A stretch of DNA of 64,000 nt from Cytobacillus sp. IB215665 (GCF_033963835.1 NZ_JAXBME010000004.1:62001-126000), one strand, 5' to 3'; shown: positions 9,385 to 19,844, numbered from the stretch's first letter. Notes: generated by a model not told the origin, from the sequence alone. Program-made: numbers and translations.

Positions 9385-9453
9385 ATGTTTTTTTATGATC
9401 TGCCGCATGTTAATTTTCTTGTATTAATGAGCGCTTTTTATTTATCTTTGTAA
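9385..9453 (+). CDS. Possible 22-residue hydrophobic peptide before cmk
   Basis: ATG 9385 follows AAAAGGGGAT with good spacing, and the frame ends 18 bp before the cmk start. The product (MFFYDLPHVNF then LVLMSAFYLSL) would be hydrophobic. There is no family match that I recognise. It could be a translated leader, a tiny membrane protein, or chance. Confidence 0.3.
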   Translation: MFFYDLPHVNFLVLMSAFYLSL

Positions 9454-9471
9454 GTAGTTGTAGGAGGCATC

Positions 9472-10143
9472 ATGAAAAAACTGATTTCAATAGCGATTGA
9501 CGGTCCAGCTGCCGCAGGAAAAAGTACAGTTGCGAAAATTATAGCAGAGCAATTATCGTATGTTTATATTGATACAGGTGCAATGTATAGAACTATTACT
9601 TATAATGCATTACTTAACGAACTTAATCTAGATGATGAAAAAGCATTAATTCATTTATTAAAAGATACTGATATTCAATTAAAGCCATCAAAAGACGGAC
9701 AGATTGTTTTTATGAATGGAAAAAATGTTACTGAAGAAATTCGCAAAGATGATATTTCAAATCAAGTATCAATAGTAGCTAAACATAAACTCGTTCGTGA
9801 AGAAATGGTACTTAGGCAACAGCGATTTGCTCAAAATGGTGGCGTCGTCATGGATGGAAGGGACATCGGTACGCATGTACTCCCCGATGCTGAGGTAAAA
9901 GTATTTTTGTTGGCCTCTGTTGAAGAAAGAGCGAAAAGACGCCATGAAGAAAATATTAATAAAGGTTACGATTCAAACATCGAACAAATAATGAATGATA
10001 TAGAATTAAGGGATAAACTTGATTCCGAGCGTGAGATTGCACCTTTGAAAAAAGCTCCTGATGCGATAGAGATAGATACCACATCGTATTCGATCCTTGA
10101 GGTTGTTAATATGATTATGGATATCGTTAAAGAGAGGATTTGA
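9472..10143 (+). CDS. cmk: Cytidylate kinase
   Basis: A 223-residue nucleoside monophosphate kinase that phosphorylates CMP and dCMP with ATP. The P-loop GPAAAGKST lies at residues 12-20, followed by IDTGAMYR (substrate site) and [14 protein letters not shown] near residue 130. Length is that of the Cmk family. The start follows TAGGAGGCATC. The last four bases overlap the start of the acyltransferase gene, so the two are translationally coupled. Confidence 0.96.
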   Translation: MKKLISIAIDGPAAAGKSTVAKIIAEQLSYVYIDTGAMYRTITYNALLNELNLDDEKALIHLLKDTDIQLKPSKDGQIVFMNGKNVTEEIRKDDISNQVSIVAKHKLVREEMVLRQQRFAQNGGVVMDGRDIGTHVLPDAEVKVFLLASVEERAKRRHEENINKGYDSNIEQIMNDIELRDKLDSEREIAPLKKAPDAIEIDTTSYSILEVVNMIMDIVKERI

Positions 10144-10742
10144 TAAGGTTGGCTTTTTATACAATAGCAAAGAATATTGTTTGGGGGATATTAAAGCCGT
10201 TATATCGCATAAAAATTATCGGATCAGAAAATATCCCTAAAGAAGGGTCAGTATTAATTTGTTCAAACCACATATCTGTATTAGATCCACCCGTTGTTGG
10301 CATTACTTCAACTAGACCTATTCATTTTATGGCAAAAGAAGAACTTTTTCGAGTACCAATATTAAAAACAGCGATTAGCAACTTAAATGCTTTTCCAGTA
10401 AAGCGTGGCATGAGTGACAGGAGCGCTATTAGGAATGCTTTAGCAATATTAAATGATGATAATGTATTAGGAATATTTCCTGAAGGCACTCGAAATAAAG
10501 AAGGAAATCTCGGTAAAGGTTTAGCTGGCGTTGGGTTCTTTGCACTTCGATCAAATGCACTTGTAGTACCATGCGCGATTATTGGACCTTATAAACCGTT
10601 TCGTAAGCTTCATGTGGTTTATGGAAGGCCTGTTGATATTACTGAGATGCGGAAACAAAAAGCATCAGCAAGTGAAGTGACTGATGTAATTATGGATGCA
10701 ATTGGTGAAATTCTTGAAAATTACGATGTCAAAGCAAGTTAA
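10140..10742 (+). CDS. plsC: 1-acyl-sn-glycerol-3-phosphate acyltransferase (PlsC family)
   Basis: A 200-residue lysophosphatidate acyltransferase that makes phosphatidic acid at the membrane. The HX4D catalytic motif NHISVLD lies near residue 43, and [10 protein letters not shown] near residue 115 binds the phosphate. The TTG start at 10140 overlaps the cmk stop (TTGA) and is preceded by AGAGAGG within cmk. cmk-plsC-S1 protein order is common in Bacillales. The exact paralogue name is by family and position only. Confidence 0.9.
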   Translation: MIRLAFYTIAKNIVWGILKPLYRIKIIGSENIPKEGSVLICSNHISVLDPPVVGITSTRPIHFMAKEELFRVPILKTAISNLNAFPVKRGMSDRSAIRNALAILNDDNVLGIFPEGTRNKEGNLGKGLAGVGFFALRSNALVVPCAIIGPYKPFRKLHVVYGRPVDITEMRKQKASASEVTDVIMDAIGEILENYDVKAS

Positions 10743-10826
10743 TACTTGACAAAAGGTTTTATTTGTAAGAAGTTATTAAAAAGAACTTTTAAAGCTGTTG
10801 TTGGGGAATTAAGGAGGTAAATAGAG

Positions 10827-11966
10827 ATGAGTGAGGATTTGAATCAAGTGGAAGTAACAACCTTTGAAGTTGGCGATGTAGTAAAAGGACAAATCACAAA
10901 GGTAGAAGAAAAGCAAGTATATATTGATGTAGAAGGTAGCAAACTAAGTGGAATAATTCCAATCAGTGAACTATCTAGTTTGCATGTAGAAAAAGCAAGT
11001 GATGTAGTTTCAGTTGATGATATGTTAACAGTAAAGGTTAAGAAAGTAGAAGAAGATGCATTAATTTTGTCCAAAAAAGAAATTGATGCTGATCAAGCAT
11101 GGGATGACCTACAACAAAAATTTGAAACTGGTGAAATTATTGAAGCAGAAGTAAAAGACGTTGTAAAAGGTGGACTAGTTGTAGATATTGGTGTAAGAGG
11201 ATTTATTCCAGCATCTCTTGTGGAAAAATTTTATGTAGATGATTTCACAGAATACAAGGGTAAGCAATTAACATTTAAAGTAGTCGAGTTAGATCGAGAT
11301 AAAAACAGAGTTATTTTGTCACATAGAGCTGTCGTTGAAGAGGAAATAGAAACGAAAAAACAACAACTACTAAATACTTTACACGAAGGTCAAGTGTTAG
11401 AGGGAACAGTCCAAAGATTAACTAACTTTGGAGTTTTTGTTGATATTGGTGGAGTTGATGGTCTTGTACATATTTCACAACTCTCTCACAACAGAGTTGA
11501 ACAGCCAGCAGAGGTTGTTGAAGTAGGTCAAGAGGTTAATGTGAAAATATTAGCTGTAGATCGAGATAATGAACGTATATCTCTGTCAATAAAAGAAACT
11601 TTGCCTGGCCCGTGGTCAAATATTTCTGATAAGTTAAAAGCTGGTGATATTCTTGAAGGAACGGTTAAGAGACTAGTATCATTCGGTGCATTTGTAGAGG
11701 TATTACCAGGAGTAGAGGGGCTTGTTCATATTTCTCAAATATCAAACTCTCATATAGGGACACCTCATGAAGTGTTGAAGGAAGATCAAAGTGTTAAAGT
11801 GAAGGTATTAGATGTTAATGAAGATGAAAAACGAATTTCATTAAGTATTAAAGAACTAGATGAAAATGTGAAAGAAGAAGTAGAAAGTAATTATCAAGCT
11901 TTAGAGGAAAATACTGGGTTTCAGTTAGGCGAAGTCATCGGTGATAAACTAAACGAATTTAAATAA
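10827..11966 (+). CDS. ypfD: S1-domain RNA-binding protein YpfD
   Basis: A 379-residue homologue of ribosomal protein S1 with four S1 RNA-binding repeats, at about residues 14-83, 100-168, 186-256 and 271-342. The last two are most canonical ([15 protein letters not shown]-type text). It is shorter than E. coli S1, which has six repeats. In Firmicutes this protein is not essential, and its exact role in translation is unclear. ATG 10827 has AAGGAGG 10 bases upstream. The stop overlaps the fni start (TAATG). Confidence 0.93.
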   Translation: MSEDLNQVEVTTFEVGDVVKGQITKVEEKQVYIDVEGSKLSGIIPISELSSLHVEKASDVVSVDDMLTVKVKKVEEDALILSKKEIDADQAWDDLQQKFETGEIIEAEVKDVVKGGLVVDIGVRGFIPASLVEKFYVDDFTEYKGKQLTFKVVELDRDKNRVILSHRAVVEEEIETKKQQLLNTLHEGQVLEGTVQRLTNFGVFVDIGGVDGLVHISQLSHNRVEQPAEVVEVGQEVNVKILAVDRDNERISLSIKETLPGPWSNISDKLKAGDILEGTVKRLVSFGAFVEVLPGVEGLVHISQISNSHIGTPHEVLKEDQSVKVKVLDVNEDEKRISLSIKELDENVKEEVESNYQALEENTGFQLGEVIGDKLNEFK

Positions 11967-13027
11967 TGGTGATGGACTTGAGTAGAGCAAAAAGGAAGCA
12001 AGAGCATATATTGTTTGCACTTGAAACAGGACAGGAACGAAATAATGGTTTTGATGATGTCCAGTTTGTCCACCAGAGCTTACCAAATATAGCATTAGAC
12101 AATATTGATGTTAGTACAGAAATAGGCGAACTTAATTTAAGTTCGCCTATTTTTATCAATGGCATGACAGGTGGTGGTGGAGAGGAAACGACAAAGATAA
12201 ATAAAAGCCTTGCTATAGCAGCTAATGAATGTAATGTTGCCATGGGTGTTGGCTCAGGAATGTCAGCTCTTAAAGACCCAGCTGAAAGAGAATCGTTTCA
12301 AATCATTAGAAAGGTTAATCCGAATGGGGTTGTTTTCGCAAATATCGGTAGTGAAGCTACGGTAGAGGATGCACAGCGAGTAGTTGAGATGATCGACGCT
12401 AATGGCTTACAAATACACTTAAATGTTATCCAAGAGTTAATTATGCCTGAAGGTGATCGTGACTTTACAAGTGCGTTACATAGAATTGAAAAAATCGTTC
12501 ATGGATTAGAGGTTCCTGTTTTAGTTAAAGAAGTTGGCTTCGGTATTAGTAAAGAAACAGCTCGACAGTTGTTTGATATTGGTGTGAAAATCATTGACGT
12601 AGGTGGATACGGAGGAACTAACTTTTCTAAGATTGAAAATAAGAGGCGCGAAGACACGTTAAGTTACTTTGATAAATGGGGGATTCCAACAGCTCCTTCC
12701 ATTTGTGAGGTGCGAGCTACCCATGCTGAACTTTCAATCGTAGCGTCTGGTGGCATACAAAATGCTTTAGATGTCGCCAAGGCAATTGCGCTCGGAGCAA
12801 ATGTAACTGCTTTTGCTGGATACTTTCTAACAATATTAACTAACCATGGATTACACGGCTTAATCGATGAGATTACGAAGCTTAAAAATCATTTAAAGAT
12901 AATTATGACAGCTTTAGGTACAAGAACGATTACAGAACTGCAACATAGCCCTTTAGTCTTTAATGGGGACACGTATCATTGGCTATGTCAAAGAGGAATT
13001 AATACAAGTCAATATAGTAAAAGATAA
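11966..13027 (+). CDS. fni: Type 2 isopentenyl-diphosphate delta-isomerase
   Basis: A 353-residue FMN- and NADPH-dependent isomerase that interconverts IPP and DMAPP in isoprenoid synthesis. Visible motifs are the FMN-binding MTGGGG (near residue 70), [13 protein letters not shown] near 155, KEVGFG near 190, and [13 protein letters not shown] near 210. The start ATG 11966 shares bases with the ypfD stop, which suggests coupled translation; an internal TTG at 11978 is an alternative. It feeds the same pathway as hepS/hepT further along the window. Confidence 0.94.
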   Translation: MVMDLSRAKRKQEHILFALETGQERNNGFDDVQFVHQSLPNIALDNIDVSTEIGELNLSSPIFINGMTGGGGEETTKINKSLAIAANECNVAMGVGSGMSALKDPAERESFQIIRKVNPNGVVFANIGSEATVEDAQRVVEMIDANGLQIHLNVIQELIMPEGDRDFTSALHRIEKIVHGLEVPVLVKEVGFGISKETARQLFDIGVKIIDVGGYGGTNFSKIENKRREDTLSYFDKWGIPTAPSICEVRATHAELSIVASGGIQNALDVAKAIALGANVTAFAGYFLTILTNHGLHGLIDEITKLKNHLKIIMTALGTRTITELQHSPLVFNGDTYHWLCQRGINTSQYSKR

Positions 13028-13069
13028 GAACCTGACACTATCACCTCGATAGTGTCAGGTTCTTTTTTT
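13028..13069 (+). terminator. Terminator of the cmk-fni operon
   Basis: A perfect 15-bp stem (GAACCTGACACTATC / GATAGTGTCAGGTTC) with a 5-base loop and seven T residues. Confidence 0.93.
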
Positions 13070-13071
13070 AT

Positions 13072-13216
13072 GGCTCTTTTCGTGAACTTTGTTGGAATTT
13101 GAATCGCGACGAATGGTTTTATACGTTTGTCATCGTTTTTAGAAAAGATACCCCAGATTCTAGTTGAGTACGTATTTATTTCTTAATAGCAAACAACTAT
13201 CAATTGCAAAAACAAC
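13072..13216 (+). repeat. Interspersed repeat, copy R4
   Basis: Forward copy. Left end GGCTCTTTTCGTGAACTTTG, core GAAAAGATACCCC, right end ATTGCAAAAACAAC. It follows directly on the fni terminator and fills most of the gap to ypzI. Confidence 0.75.
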
Positions 13217-13327
13217 TTTTTAATATGGATGTTTTATGCTGTTCCAATAAATTACAACAACTAAAAGAGTTATTTACATTCGTTACTTTCTGTTGCTATC
13301 TTTGAACAACAATAAATACCTCAAATG

Positions 13328-13468
13328 TTACTGTTCTTGCCCATTGCGTAATCTAGCTTGACTAGGACTCTCAAGTTCTGTTGCACCACGGTAGTGAAGA
13401 GCTTGATCTCTGTCAGATTCAGTTTGCTTCTTTTTTTGCAGTTTTTTTTCCTGTCGATCTTTTCCCAT
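13328..13468 (-). CDS. ypzI: YpzI-family small protein
   Basis: A 46-residue, highly charged protein on the reverse strand. The start ATG at 13466-13468 follows GGAGGTTACTAT. The pattern MGKDRQEK, then ESDRDQALHYRGATELE, then a C-terminal QAR segment, fits the YpzI family of Bacillus, whose function is unknown. It lies between fni and yphA and runs against both. Confidence 0.8.
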   Translation of the reverse strand: MGKDRQEKKLQKKKQTESDRDQALHYRGATELESPSQARLRNGQEQ

Positions 13469-13627
13469 ATAGTAACCTCCATGTTGTTTAGTTTTAACTA
13501 ACACAAGTTATAAACAAGATAATTCTAATATTCGTTTTTATAAAGCTATCTATTCATGATGTTTTTCATTTAATTGGATTAAATTTATTGTTTTGTAGCA
13601 ATAATGGTTATGAAGGGAGAATTGGTC

Positions 13628-14227
13628 GTGGAGGGACAATTTTTTTATTGGTTCTTTTGGTCTTTGTGGGTTATAGCAACTTTTTGTCTAAATAAGAGTA
13701 CGAAGAGATTAATGATAGCGATAGTTGCATTATTAACAATCATACTTTCGGTAAGTACGTTAAAAAATGACATCATATCTGTGTCATATAGTTATTTAAT
13801 GTTGCTAGTCGTATGTTATGCAGTCATATCTAAAAAACGCTGGAACCAACAAATATATACGTTTATTTCAATGATTACCATTACATTTGCTTATGTTAGC
13901 TTTCATTTGTTTGAGTTGTTTGATCCTGTTTGGGTTTTATTTGATCGAAAATGGATGCTATCTATCCCACTAGTATATATCACTTTTATGCTTGCAAAAT
14001 ATTCAAAAGATAGAGTGATTATATTTGTAACCGGATTATGTCACGGTGAGTTATTATACTTTATCATTTTACAGAGATTTAACTTCTATTATGAGATTGG
14101 TTCACTTAATTTTCTAGATATAGTCTCCATAGGCTTATTTTTAATTATGGGTTGGGCTGCGTTTGAACATATGACAAAGTATTTTGATCTGTTAATTCAT
14201 AAAAACATAAAGGAGAAACAAGGCTAA
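13628..14227 (+). CDS. yphA: YphA membrane protein
   Basis: A 199-residue integral membrane protein with about six hydrophobic segments across its length. The start GTG 13628 follows AAGGGAGAATTGGTC, giving an N-terminus MEGQFFYWF that resembles B. subtilis YphA. No enzymatic motif is seen. It is followed directly by yphB with 1 bp between them. B. subtilis yphA is a mother-cell sporulation gene of unknown biochemical role; the function here is inferred from synteny only. Confidence 0.8.
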   Translation: MEGQFFYWFFWSLWVIATFCLNKSTKRLMIAIVALLTIILSVSTLKNDIISVSYSYLMLLVVCYAVISKKRWNQQIYTFISMITITFAYVSFHLFELFDPVWVLFDRKWMLSIPLVYITFMLAKYSKDRVIIFVTGLCHGELLYFIILQRFNFYYEIGSLNFLDIVSIGLFLIMGWAAFEHMTKYFDLLIHKNIKEKQG

Positions 14228-14228
14228 G

Positions 14229-15125
14229 ATGAATGAATATACGTATCCGATTTTATTTGGTGTCATATTTGGTACTATTGCACGTTTATATATGCTTCGT
14301 ACAGATTATAGGCAATATCCAACATACCTTCATGGCAAGATTATACATATAGCTCTTGGGTTTATCGCAGCAGGATTAGGAACAATTGCAGTCCCTGCTA
14401 TTATGGAAGAAGATTTTTCTGCAATTACTTTTTTAGCATTAGCTGCATCACAATTTCGGGAAGTAAGGAATATGGAAAGAAATACATTAAATGAACTAGA
14501 TCAATATGAACTAGTACCAAGAGGAAGTACTTATATTGAAGGAATAGCAATAGCTTTTGAAGGTCGCAATTATTTAGTTATTTTTACTTCGCTCATCGCA
14601 ACATTATGCTATTTAGCGTTTGGGATATTGGCTGGAACAATAGTTGGATTTATCGCAATTGGGTTATCAAGAAAGTTAATGACTGGTGGAAAATTAAAGG
14701 AAATCGTAAGTGTGGAATTTGTTGAGCCACGATTTGATGGGAGTGGATTGTATGTAGATAATATCTATATTATGAATATTGGGTTACCAAAGAGACAAGA
14801 AGAGGTACTACAATACGGAATGGGTTTTATTTTATCTCCCAAAAATTTCGATGCCCGTTCAACGATCGCGAATTTAGGGCAACGACAAGCGATTCTACAT
14901 GATATATCTACGGCATTAGGTGTGTATAGAGATTCTGGTACACCTGCGCTCATTCCTTTAGCAAAACGAGATTTAGATGATGGTAGGGTGGGCATATTTA
15001 TTTTACCACAGGAAAAAGACGTAGTAAAAGCAATAGAGATCATCGGTGAAGTACCTACATTAGAAAGTGCAATTCGTATGCCTACAGAATCTAAAGCTAA
15101 TGAAAAGGGGCGTGAGCTTAAATGA
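14229..15125 (+). CDS. yphB: YIEGIA-family protein YphB
   Basis: A 298-residue protein. The N-terminal half has about five membrane segments, including YLVIFTSLIATLCYLAFG. The name-giving motif YIEGIA is present at about residues 99-104 (RGSTYIEGIAIAFEG). The C-terminal half (about residue 150 onward) is soluble and mixed alpha/beta. The family is confined to spore formers. ATG 14229 follows AAGGAGAAACAAGGCTAAG. It overlaps the next small gene by four bases. Confidence 0.87.
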   Translation: MNEYTYPILFGVIFGTIARLYMLRTDYRQYPTYLHGKIIHIALGFIAAGLGTIAVPAIMEEDFSAITFLALAASQFREVRNMERNTLNELDQYELVPRGSTYIEGIAIAFEGRNYLVIFTSLIATLCYLAFGILAGTIVGFIAIGLSRKLMTGGKLKEIVSVEFVEPRFDGSGLYVDNIYIMNIGLPKRQEEVLQYGMGFILSPKNFDARSTIANLGQRQAILHDISTALGVYRDSGTPALIPLAKRDLDDGRVGIFILPQEKDVVKAIEIIGEVPTLESAIRMPTESKANEKGRELK

Positions 15126-15307
15126 ATCTCGAAAAGTATATTCTTGCAGTAATTACTACAAAAAGTAATAAGGTAGCAGGAGGAGCCCCTACGTTTACTT
15201 GTGATAGTACAGCAGAAATGGAAAAGATTGCGGCAAATCTGGAAGCAATTTTAGACGGAATTGCACATGGTTTGAGCGATGATTTATATATCATTGTAAA
15301 ACATTAA
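15122..15307 (+). CDS. Small partner of the YIEGIA protein (capping-complex subunit type)
   Basis: A 61-residue soluble protein whose ATG overlaps the yphB stop (ATGA), so it is translated with yphB. The text AVITTKSNKVAGGAPTF and DGIAHGLSDDLYIIVKH fits the small family found next to YIEGIA proteins and named as a capping subunit. No biochemical role is known to me. A small 3'-overlapping gene of this kind is easy to miss. Confidence 0.7.
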   Translation: MNLEKYILAVITTKSNKVAGGAPTFTCDSTAEMEKIAANLEAILDGIAHGLSDDLYIIVKH

Positions 15308-15470
15308 AATAAGATGATGTTTTCGCCCATACCATTTTCATGTGTTCTAATTTTGCAGATGGTATTGATTATCGAGAGAAATTTCGATCTTAAAGAATAT
15401 ACTTATTTACTTGTTCAACTTCACTAAGGGGTTTGTCCTGTTGTTGGTTTTCTGATAATATATAAAAGTT

Positions 15471-15498
15471 AAACCCTTCATTATTGAAGGGTTTATTT
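15471..15498 (+). terminator. Terminator after the yphAB cluster
   Basis: The stem AAACCCTTCA / TGAAGGGTTT is followed by ATTTATT. The rest of the 297-bp gap to der shows no clear gene. Confidence 0.75.
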
Positions 15499-15604
15499 AT
15501 TAGCATTACTTCTTTATTATATATATGATTGATATTAAAGCACTTTGACACTAATACGACATTCATTTTCTTAATATAGATAACAGAGAGAGGTTGACAA
15601 AACT

Positions 15605-16915
15605 ATGACTAAACCAGTTGTTGCAATTGTAGGTAGACCAAATGTAGGAAAATCAACAATTTTTAATCGATTAGCAGGCGAGCGGATTTCTATTGTCGAA
15701 GATATACCTGGAGTCACACGAGATAGAATATACAGCTCAGCTGAATGGTTGAATTTTGATTTTAATATTATTGATACAGGTGGGATTGATATAGGTGATG
15801 AGCCTTTTATAGAGCAAATCCGTCACCAAGCAGAAATTGCGATTGAAGAGGCAGATGTTATCATTTTTATGACAAATGGTAGAGATGGCATCACAGCATC
15901 AGATGAAGAAGTAGCAAAAATATTATATCGATCTAAAAAACCAGTAGTGTTAGCCGTTAATAAAGTAGATAATCCTGAAATGAGAGATCAAATTTATGAT
16001 TTTTATGGACTAGGTTTCGGTGAACCATTTCCTATTTCAGGTACTCATGGCTTAGGGTTAGGTGATATGTTAGATGCTGTCGCAGCTCACTTCCCAAAGG
16101 ATTTAGTTGAGGATTATGATGATGAAATTATTAGGTTTTCACTTATAGGTAGACCGAATGTTGGAAAATCTTCATTAGTTAACGCTATTTTAGGAGAAGA
16201 TCGTGTAATTGTAAGTGATATAGCAGGAACGACAAGAGATGCAATTGATACTGAATATCAGTTCAATGGGCAAGACTATGTTATTATTGATACAGCAGGG
16301 ATGAGGAAAAAGGGGAAAGTATATGAAAGCACAGAAAAATATAGTGTGCTTCGAGCGTTAAAAGCGATAGACAGATCTGATGTTGTATTGGTCGTAATCA
16401 ATGCTGAAGAAGGAATCATAGAACAGGATAAAAAAATCGCTGGCTACGCTCACGATGCAGGAAGAGCCATTGTGATAGTAGTGAATAAGTGGGATACAAT
16501 TCATAAGGATGAAAAAACGATGCGTGACTTTGAACAGAAAATTCGAGATCACTTTTTATTCTTGGATTATGCACCAATTGTATTTTTATCTGCAAAAACG
16601 AAGAAACGTATGCATACGCTTCTTCCAATGATCGGTTTGGCAAGCGAAAATCACTCGCTACGAGTTCAAACGAATATCTTAAATGATGTAATTATGGATG
16701 CTGTAGCGATGAATCCAACACCAACTAGTAATGGCAGCCGTTTGAAGATTTACTACGCTACACAAGTAGCAGTTAAGCCTCCTGCTTTTGCTATATTCGT
16801 AAATGACCCTGAGTTAATGCATTTTTCGTATGAACGTTTTTTAGAAAATCGTATTCGTGATGCTTTTGGTTTTGAAGGGACACCTATAAAAATATTTGCA
16901 CGTTCCCGTAAATAG
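15605..16915 (+). CDS. der: Ribosome biogenesis GTPase Der (EngA)
   Basis: A 436-residue protein with two tandem GTPase domains and a C-terminal KH-like domain. G1 motifs are GRPNVGKST near residue 10 and GRPNVGKSS near residue 183; G3 motifs are DTGG and DTAG; G4 motifs are NKVD and NKWD. The KH-like domain covers about 350-436. Der is essential for 50S subunit maturation. ATG 15605 is preceded by AGAGAGGTTGAC. The gpsA neighbour is conserved. Confidence 0.97.
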   Translation: MTKPVVAIVGRPNVGKSTIFNRLAGERISIVEDIPGVTRDRIYSSAEWLNFDFNIIDTGGIDIGDEPFIEQIRHQAEIAIEEADVIIFMTNGRDGITASDEEVAKILYRSKKPVVLAVNKVDNPEMRDQIYDFYGLGFGEPFPISGTHGLGLGDMLDAVAAHFPKDLVEDYDDEIIRFSLIGRPNVGKSSLVNAILGEDRVIVSDIAGTTRDAIDTEYQFNGQDYVIIDTAGMRKKGKVYESTEKYSVLRALKAIDRSDVVLVVINAEEGIIEQDKKIAGYAHDAGRAIVIVVNKWDTIHKDEKTMRDFEQKIRDHFLFLDYAPIVFLSAKTKKRMHTLLPMIGLASENHSLRVQTNILNDVIMDAVAMNPTPTSNGSRLKIYYATQVAVKPPAFAIFVNDPELMHFSYERFLENRIRDAFGFEGTPIKIFARSRK

Positions 16916-17069
16916 GGTATGTAAGGTAAATGTTTATAGCATCTGATCGTAAGGAGAGGGTAATACTGGATATTATGACCTATTAAATTATCCTCGGATT
17001 ACCTAAACTTTTTTGCAATTGTATTAAAATAGAAAAGCAAAATATTAATTTTAATTAGTTAACGTCATT

Positions 17070-17156
17070 TTTGAATAAGAAAAGATGCCACGAACACTTG
17101 GTTTATACGTATATATTTCTTAGTATGAATAGCAATCATTAATGCGTAAAACATCC
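17070..17156 (+). repeat. Interspersed repeat, copy R5 (right half)
   Basis: Only the core (GAAAAGATGCCACGAACAC) and the right end are clear. TTGGTT at 17098 and TAGTAT at 17121 are 17 bases apart, which is promoter-like. The right end lies 36 bp before the gpsA start. Confidence 0.7.
17098..17126 (+). promoter_or_regulatory. Promoter-like elements inside repeat R5
   Basis: TTGGTT-N17-TAGTAT; transcription would start about 60 bases before gpsA. The same pair occurs in copy R8 before ypiA. Confidence 0.4.
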
Positions 17157-17192
17157 ATAAAGTTATGAGATAATCAAGAAGGGTGTGGAAAA

Positions 17193-18230
17193 ATGAATAG
17201 TATTGCAGTAATAGGTTCAGGAAGTTGGGGAACAGCTCTAGCAATGGTACTAGCTGATAATGGTCATGATGTTCGGATATGGGGGAGAAATAAGAAGCAA
17301 ATTGATGAAATTAATACTGCTCATATGAATACACAGTATTTACCAGATATTGAATTATCACCTAAAATTATTGGATATAGCTCTTTAACAGAAGCCTTAC
17401 AAAATGTGAAGACTGTCGTTTTAGCGGTTCCAACGAAAGCGATAAGAGATACGCTGAAAAAGGTTAAACAAATTATTTCAGAGCCGATTACAATTGTCTC
17501 AGTAAGTAAAGGGATAGAACCAGATTCTTTATTAAGAATTTCAGAAATAATAGAGCAAGAACTCCCTGAAAGTCTTTTGACAGACGTTGTAGTTCTTTCT
17601 GGACCAAGCCACGCTGAGGAAGTAAGTTTACGTCACCCAACTACTGTAACAGTAACTTCCAAAAATATGGATATAGCTGAAAATATTCAAGATTTATTTA
17701 TTAATCAACACTTTAGAGTTTATACGAATCCAGATTTATTAGGTGTTGAAATTGGTGGGGCACTAAAGAATATCATTGCGCTTGCTGCTGGGATTACTGA
17801 TGGTTTAGGCTACGGGGATAATGCGAAAGCTGCGCTAATTACTAGAGGATTAGCTGAAATCACCCGCTTAGGTAGTGCGATGGGCGCAAACCCATTAACA
17901 TTTGCTGGTTTAACTGGAATTGGAGATTTAATTGTAACTTGTACAAGTATTCATTCAAGAAATTGGAAAGCAGGTCATATGCTTGGAAAGGGAGAAAGCC
18001 TTACCGAGGTATTAGACAATTTAGGTATGGTTGTTGAAGGTGTCCGTACGACAAAAGCAGCTTATCAACTTGCGAACAAAATGGATGTGACAATGCCGAT
18101 TACAAAAGCTCTGTACGATGTTCTGTTTGAAGATAAAACTGCAAAAGAAGCTCTTGATTCACTCATGCAACGAACAAGAACAGGCGAGATGGAGGAGCTT
18201 TTAAATATCATTAGTATTAATAATAATTAA
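17193..18230 (+). CDS. gpsA: Glycerol-3-phosphate dehydrogenase (NAD(P)+)
   Basis: A 345-residue cytoplasmic enzyme that reduces dihydroxyacetone phosphate to sn-glycerol 3-phosphate, the backbone for phospholipids. The N-terminal Rossmann motif is [10 protein letters not shown] (residues 7-16). The C-terminal domain has the catalytic lysine in [15 protein letters not shown] (about K193) and the [14 protein letters not shown] segment. ATG 17193 follows AAGGGTGTGG. Length matches the family. Confidence 0.97.
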   Translation: MNSIAVIGSGSWGTALAMVLADNGHDVRIWGRNKKQIDEINTAHMNTQYLPDIELSPKIIGYSSLTEALQNVKTVVLAVPTKAIRDTLKKVKQIISEPITIVSVSKGIEPDSLLRISEIIEQELPESLLTDVVVLSGPSHAEEVSLRHPTTVTVTSKNMDIAENIQDLFINQHFRVYTNPDLLGVEIGGALKNIIALAAGITDGLGYGDNAKAALITRGLAEITRLGSAMGANPLTFAGLTGIGDLIVTCTSIHSRNWKAGHMLGKGESLTEVLDNLGMVVEGVRTTKAAYQLANKMDVTMPITKALYDVLFEDKTAKEALDSLMQRTRTGEMEELLNIISINNN

Positions 18231-18688
18231 CTAAAGGGTACATATTTCTTGCTAAATGTAATAAAAAATGGGCTGTTGATGATACAACATAGTTCATTTT
18301 CGCATAAAATGGAACGTACGACCATATGAGCTTGAGCTAAGCGAAATGGGTTACATTGTCATATGCTGGAGTAGAGCTGCCCCTCTTTACTTCAGCATTT
18401 TCTGATGATGAAATAGGATAAGCTGTGATTGTAATCTGACTAAAGCTTGCATTTAAGATATATAGAGGAGTTCATCGTGGTCATCCAACGACTCTAAGCT
18501 TTTAATTGTATAACTTTTGCAACTTTCCTCCACAGCGCTTCAACCCATTCACCAAAGCAAAGGTCCGTTAAATTAATGGGTTACAGCATGAGTGCTGCAT
18601 ATCCAAAGAACTTACTGATTTCTCATTGTTGATAACATTTTCATGTGATAAGATATATTATGGTTTTAAAAAGGAGAGATAGTTAAGA
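18231..18688 (+). other. 458-bp gap with several inverted repeats, no gene seen
   Basis: No convincing reading frame is present. Besides the gpsA terminator hairpin there are an AACCCATT / AATGGGTT pair about 30 bases apart near 18541-18582, and CAGCATGAGTGCTG at about 18585-18598. The function, if any, is unknown. Confidence 0.4.
18364..18401 (+). terminator. Probable terminator of gpsA
   Basis: GCTGGAGTAGAG pairs with CTCTTTACTTCAGC, including G-U pairs, followed by ATTTTCT. It lies 134 bp beyond the gpsA stop. Confidence 0.5.
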
Positions 18689-18889
18689 ATGTCACCAGGG
18701 ATGATTAAAATGTGGATATCGCTTGCAGCTATGGGCTTTATGTTTGTTGCTATTATAGCGATATATTTTAGTAGATTTAAGTTAAAAGGTGTGTTGAAAG
18801 GTATTGTTGCATTTATTGCGTATTGTTTCATGGTATTAGCAGGTATTATTATCTTTTTTGTTGTTTTTAGTGGTCCTGTAAGTGAATAG
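18689..18889 (+). CDS. yphE: YphE membrane protein (DUF2768)
   Basis: A 66-residue protein consisting almost wholly of two transmembrane segments (residues 8-27 and 34-60). ATG 18689 follows AAAGGAGAGATAG. Size, topology and position between gpsA and yphF match B. subtilis YphE (DUF2768). No function is known. Confidence 0.82.
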   Translation: MSPGMIKMWISLAAMGFMFVAIIAIYFSRFKLKGVLKGIVAFIAYCFMVLAGIIIFFVVFSGPVSE

Positions 18890-18918
18890 ATATACATAAA
18901 ATTAAGGAATGATTTACA

Positions 18919-19641
18919 ATGAAATTATTCATTAACAGTGGGGTTACATTATTACTTCTTATGTTACTATCGGGATGTTTATACCCTGAAGCTAACTTGG
19001 AAAAAAATCAAATCCCAATCGAAAATCAAGTATCAGCTGTTCAGGAAGCAGTGGTTAATTATCAAAAGGACCAGCAAGGATTGTTGCCGATAAAAACGAG
19101 AGAGGCATCTACTCCTTTATATCAAAAGTATCCAATAGACTTTAACAAGCTAGTCCCACGTTATTTATCAGAAACGCCAGGAACAGCGTATGAAAGCGGT
19201 GGAGTGTTTTCATATGTTCTTGTAGATGTTGAAACGAACCCTATGGTAAAGCTTCTTGATTTAAGGATAGCGGAGCAAATTAGAGAATTAAATACACGTT
19301 TAATGTTCTATAGACAATCAAATGGATACCCTCCATATAAAGAAGTAGTTGATGATGGTGTTTTTACTCTAGATTATGCGAAATTAGGGTATGAAGAGCC
19401 ACCATTTGTAGTCAGTCCATTTTCAGGACTTAATCTTCCATTAATCATTGCGTCTGATACAGAAATTTATGTTGATTATACAATAGATTTATTTAAAGTA
19501 TTACAAGAGGAAGACTACTCTTTTAACCAAGATGAAGATATTAGGCATATATTAGTGGATCAGTCAATATTTGTGCCAGCGTATTCGATGCCTTATACAA
19601 TTGATCCGATAAATGGAGAACCAATTTTTTTATATAAATAA
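18919..19641 (+). CDS. yphF: Lipoprotein YphF
   Basis: A 240-residue predicted lipoprotein. The signal peptide (residues 1-19) ends in a lipobox LLSGC with Cys20 as the lipidation site. The remainder is hydrophilic with no enzymatic motif that I recognise. It starts 29 bp after yphE behind TAAGGAATG, and ends before a strong terminator. The name rests on position between yphE and spoIVA and on the lipoprotein character. Confidence 0.82.
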   Translation: MKLFINSGVTLLLLMLLSGCLYPEANLEKNQIPIENQVSAVQEAVVNYQKDQQGLLPIKTREASTPLYQKYPIDFNKLVPRYLSETPGTAYESGGVFSYVLVDVETNPMVKLLDLRIAEQIRELNTRLMFYRQSNGYPPYKEVVDDGVFTLDYAKLGYEEPPFVVSPFSGLNLPLIIASDTEIYVDYTIDLFKVLQEEDYSFNQDEDIRHILVDQSIFVPAYSMPYTIDPINGEPIFLYK

Positions 19642-19647
19642 GTCATG

Positions 19648-19690
19648 AACCCTTTACTTAGGAATACAATCTAAGTGAAGGGTTTTTTAG
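19648..19690 (+). terminator. Terminator of yphEF
   Basis: AACCCTTTACTTAG / CTAAGTGAAGGGTT stem followed by TTTTTAG. Confidence 0.92.
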
Positions 19691-19771
19691 TAACCCTTTG
19701 TTTAGGTCATTGTATGCCATTTGAAAAAAATTGTTCATAATAGTCATAAATAAATAGGACAACATCATAAA

Positions 19772-19779
19772 CATATAAT
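19772..19779 (+). promoter_or_regulatory. Possible sigma-E-like -10 element of spoIVA
   Basis: CATATAAT closely matches the sigma-E -10 (CATAYAAT type) and lies 66 bp before the spoIVA start. No good -35 is seen at the right distance, so confidence is low. Confidence 0.3.
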
Positions 19780-19844
19780 GTCCCCTATTATCAAATAACT
19801 GGATTAAATATATTCCAAGAACTCTAAGACCGGGAGGGAATCAT

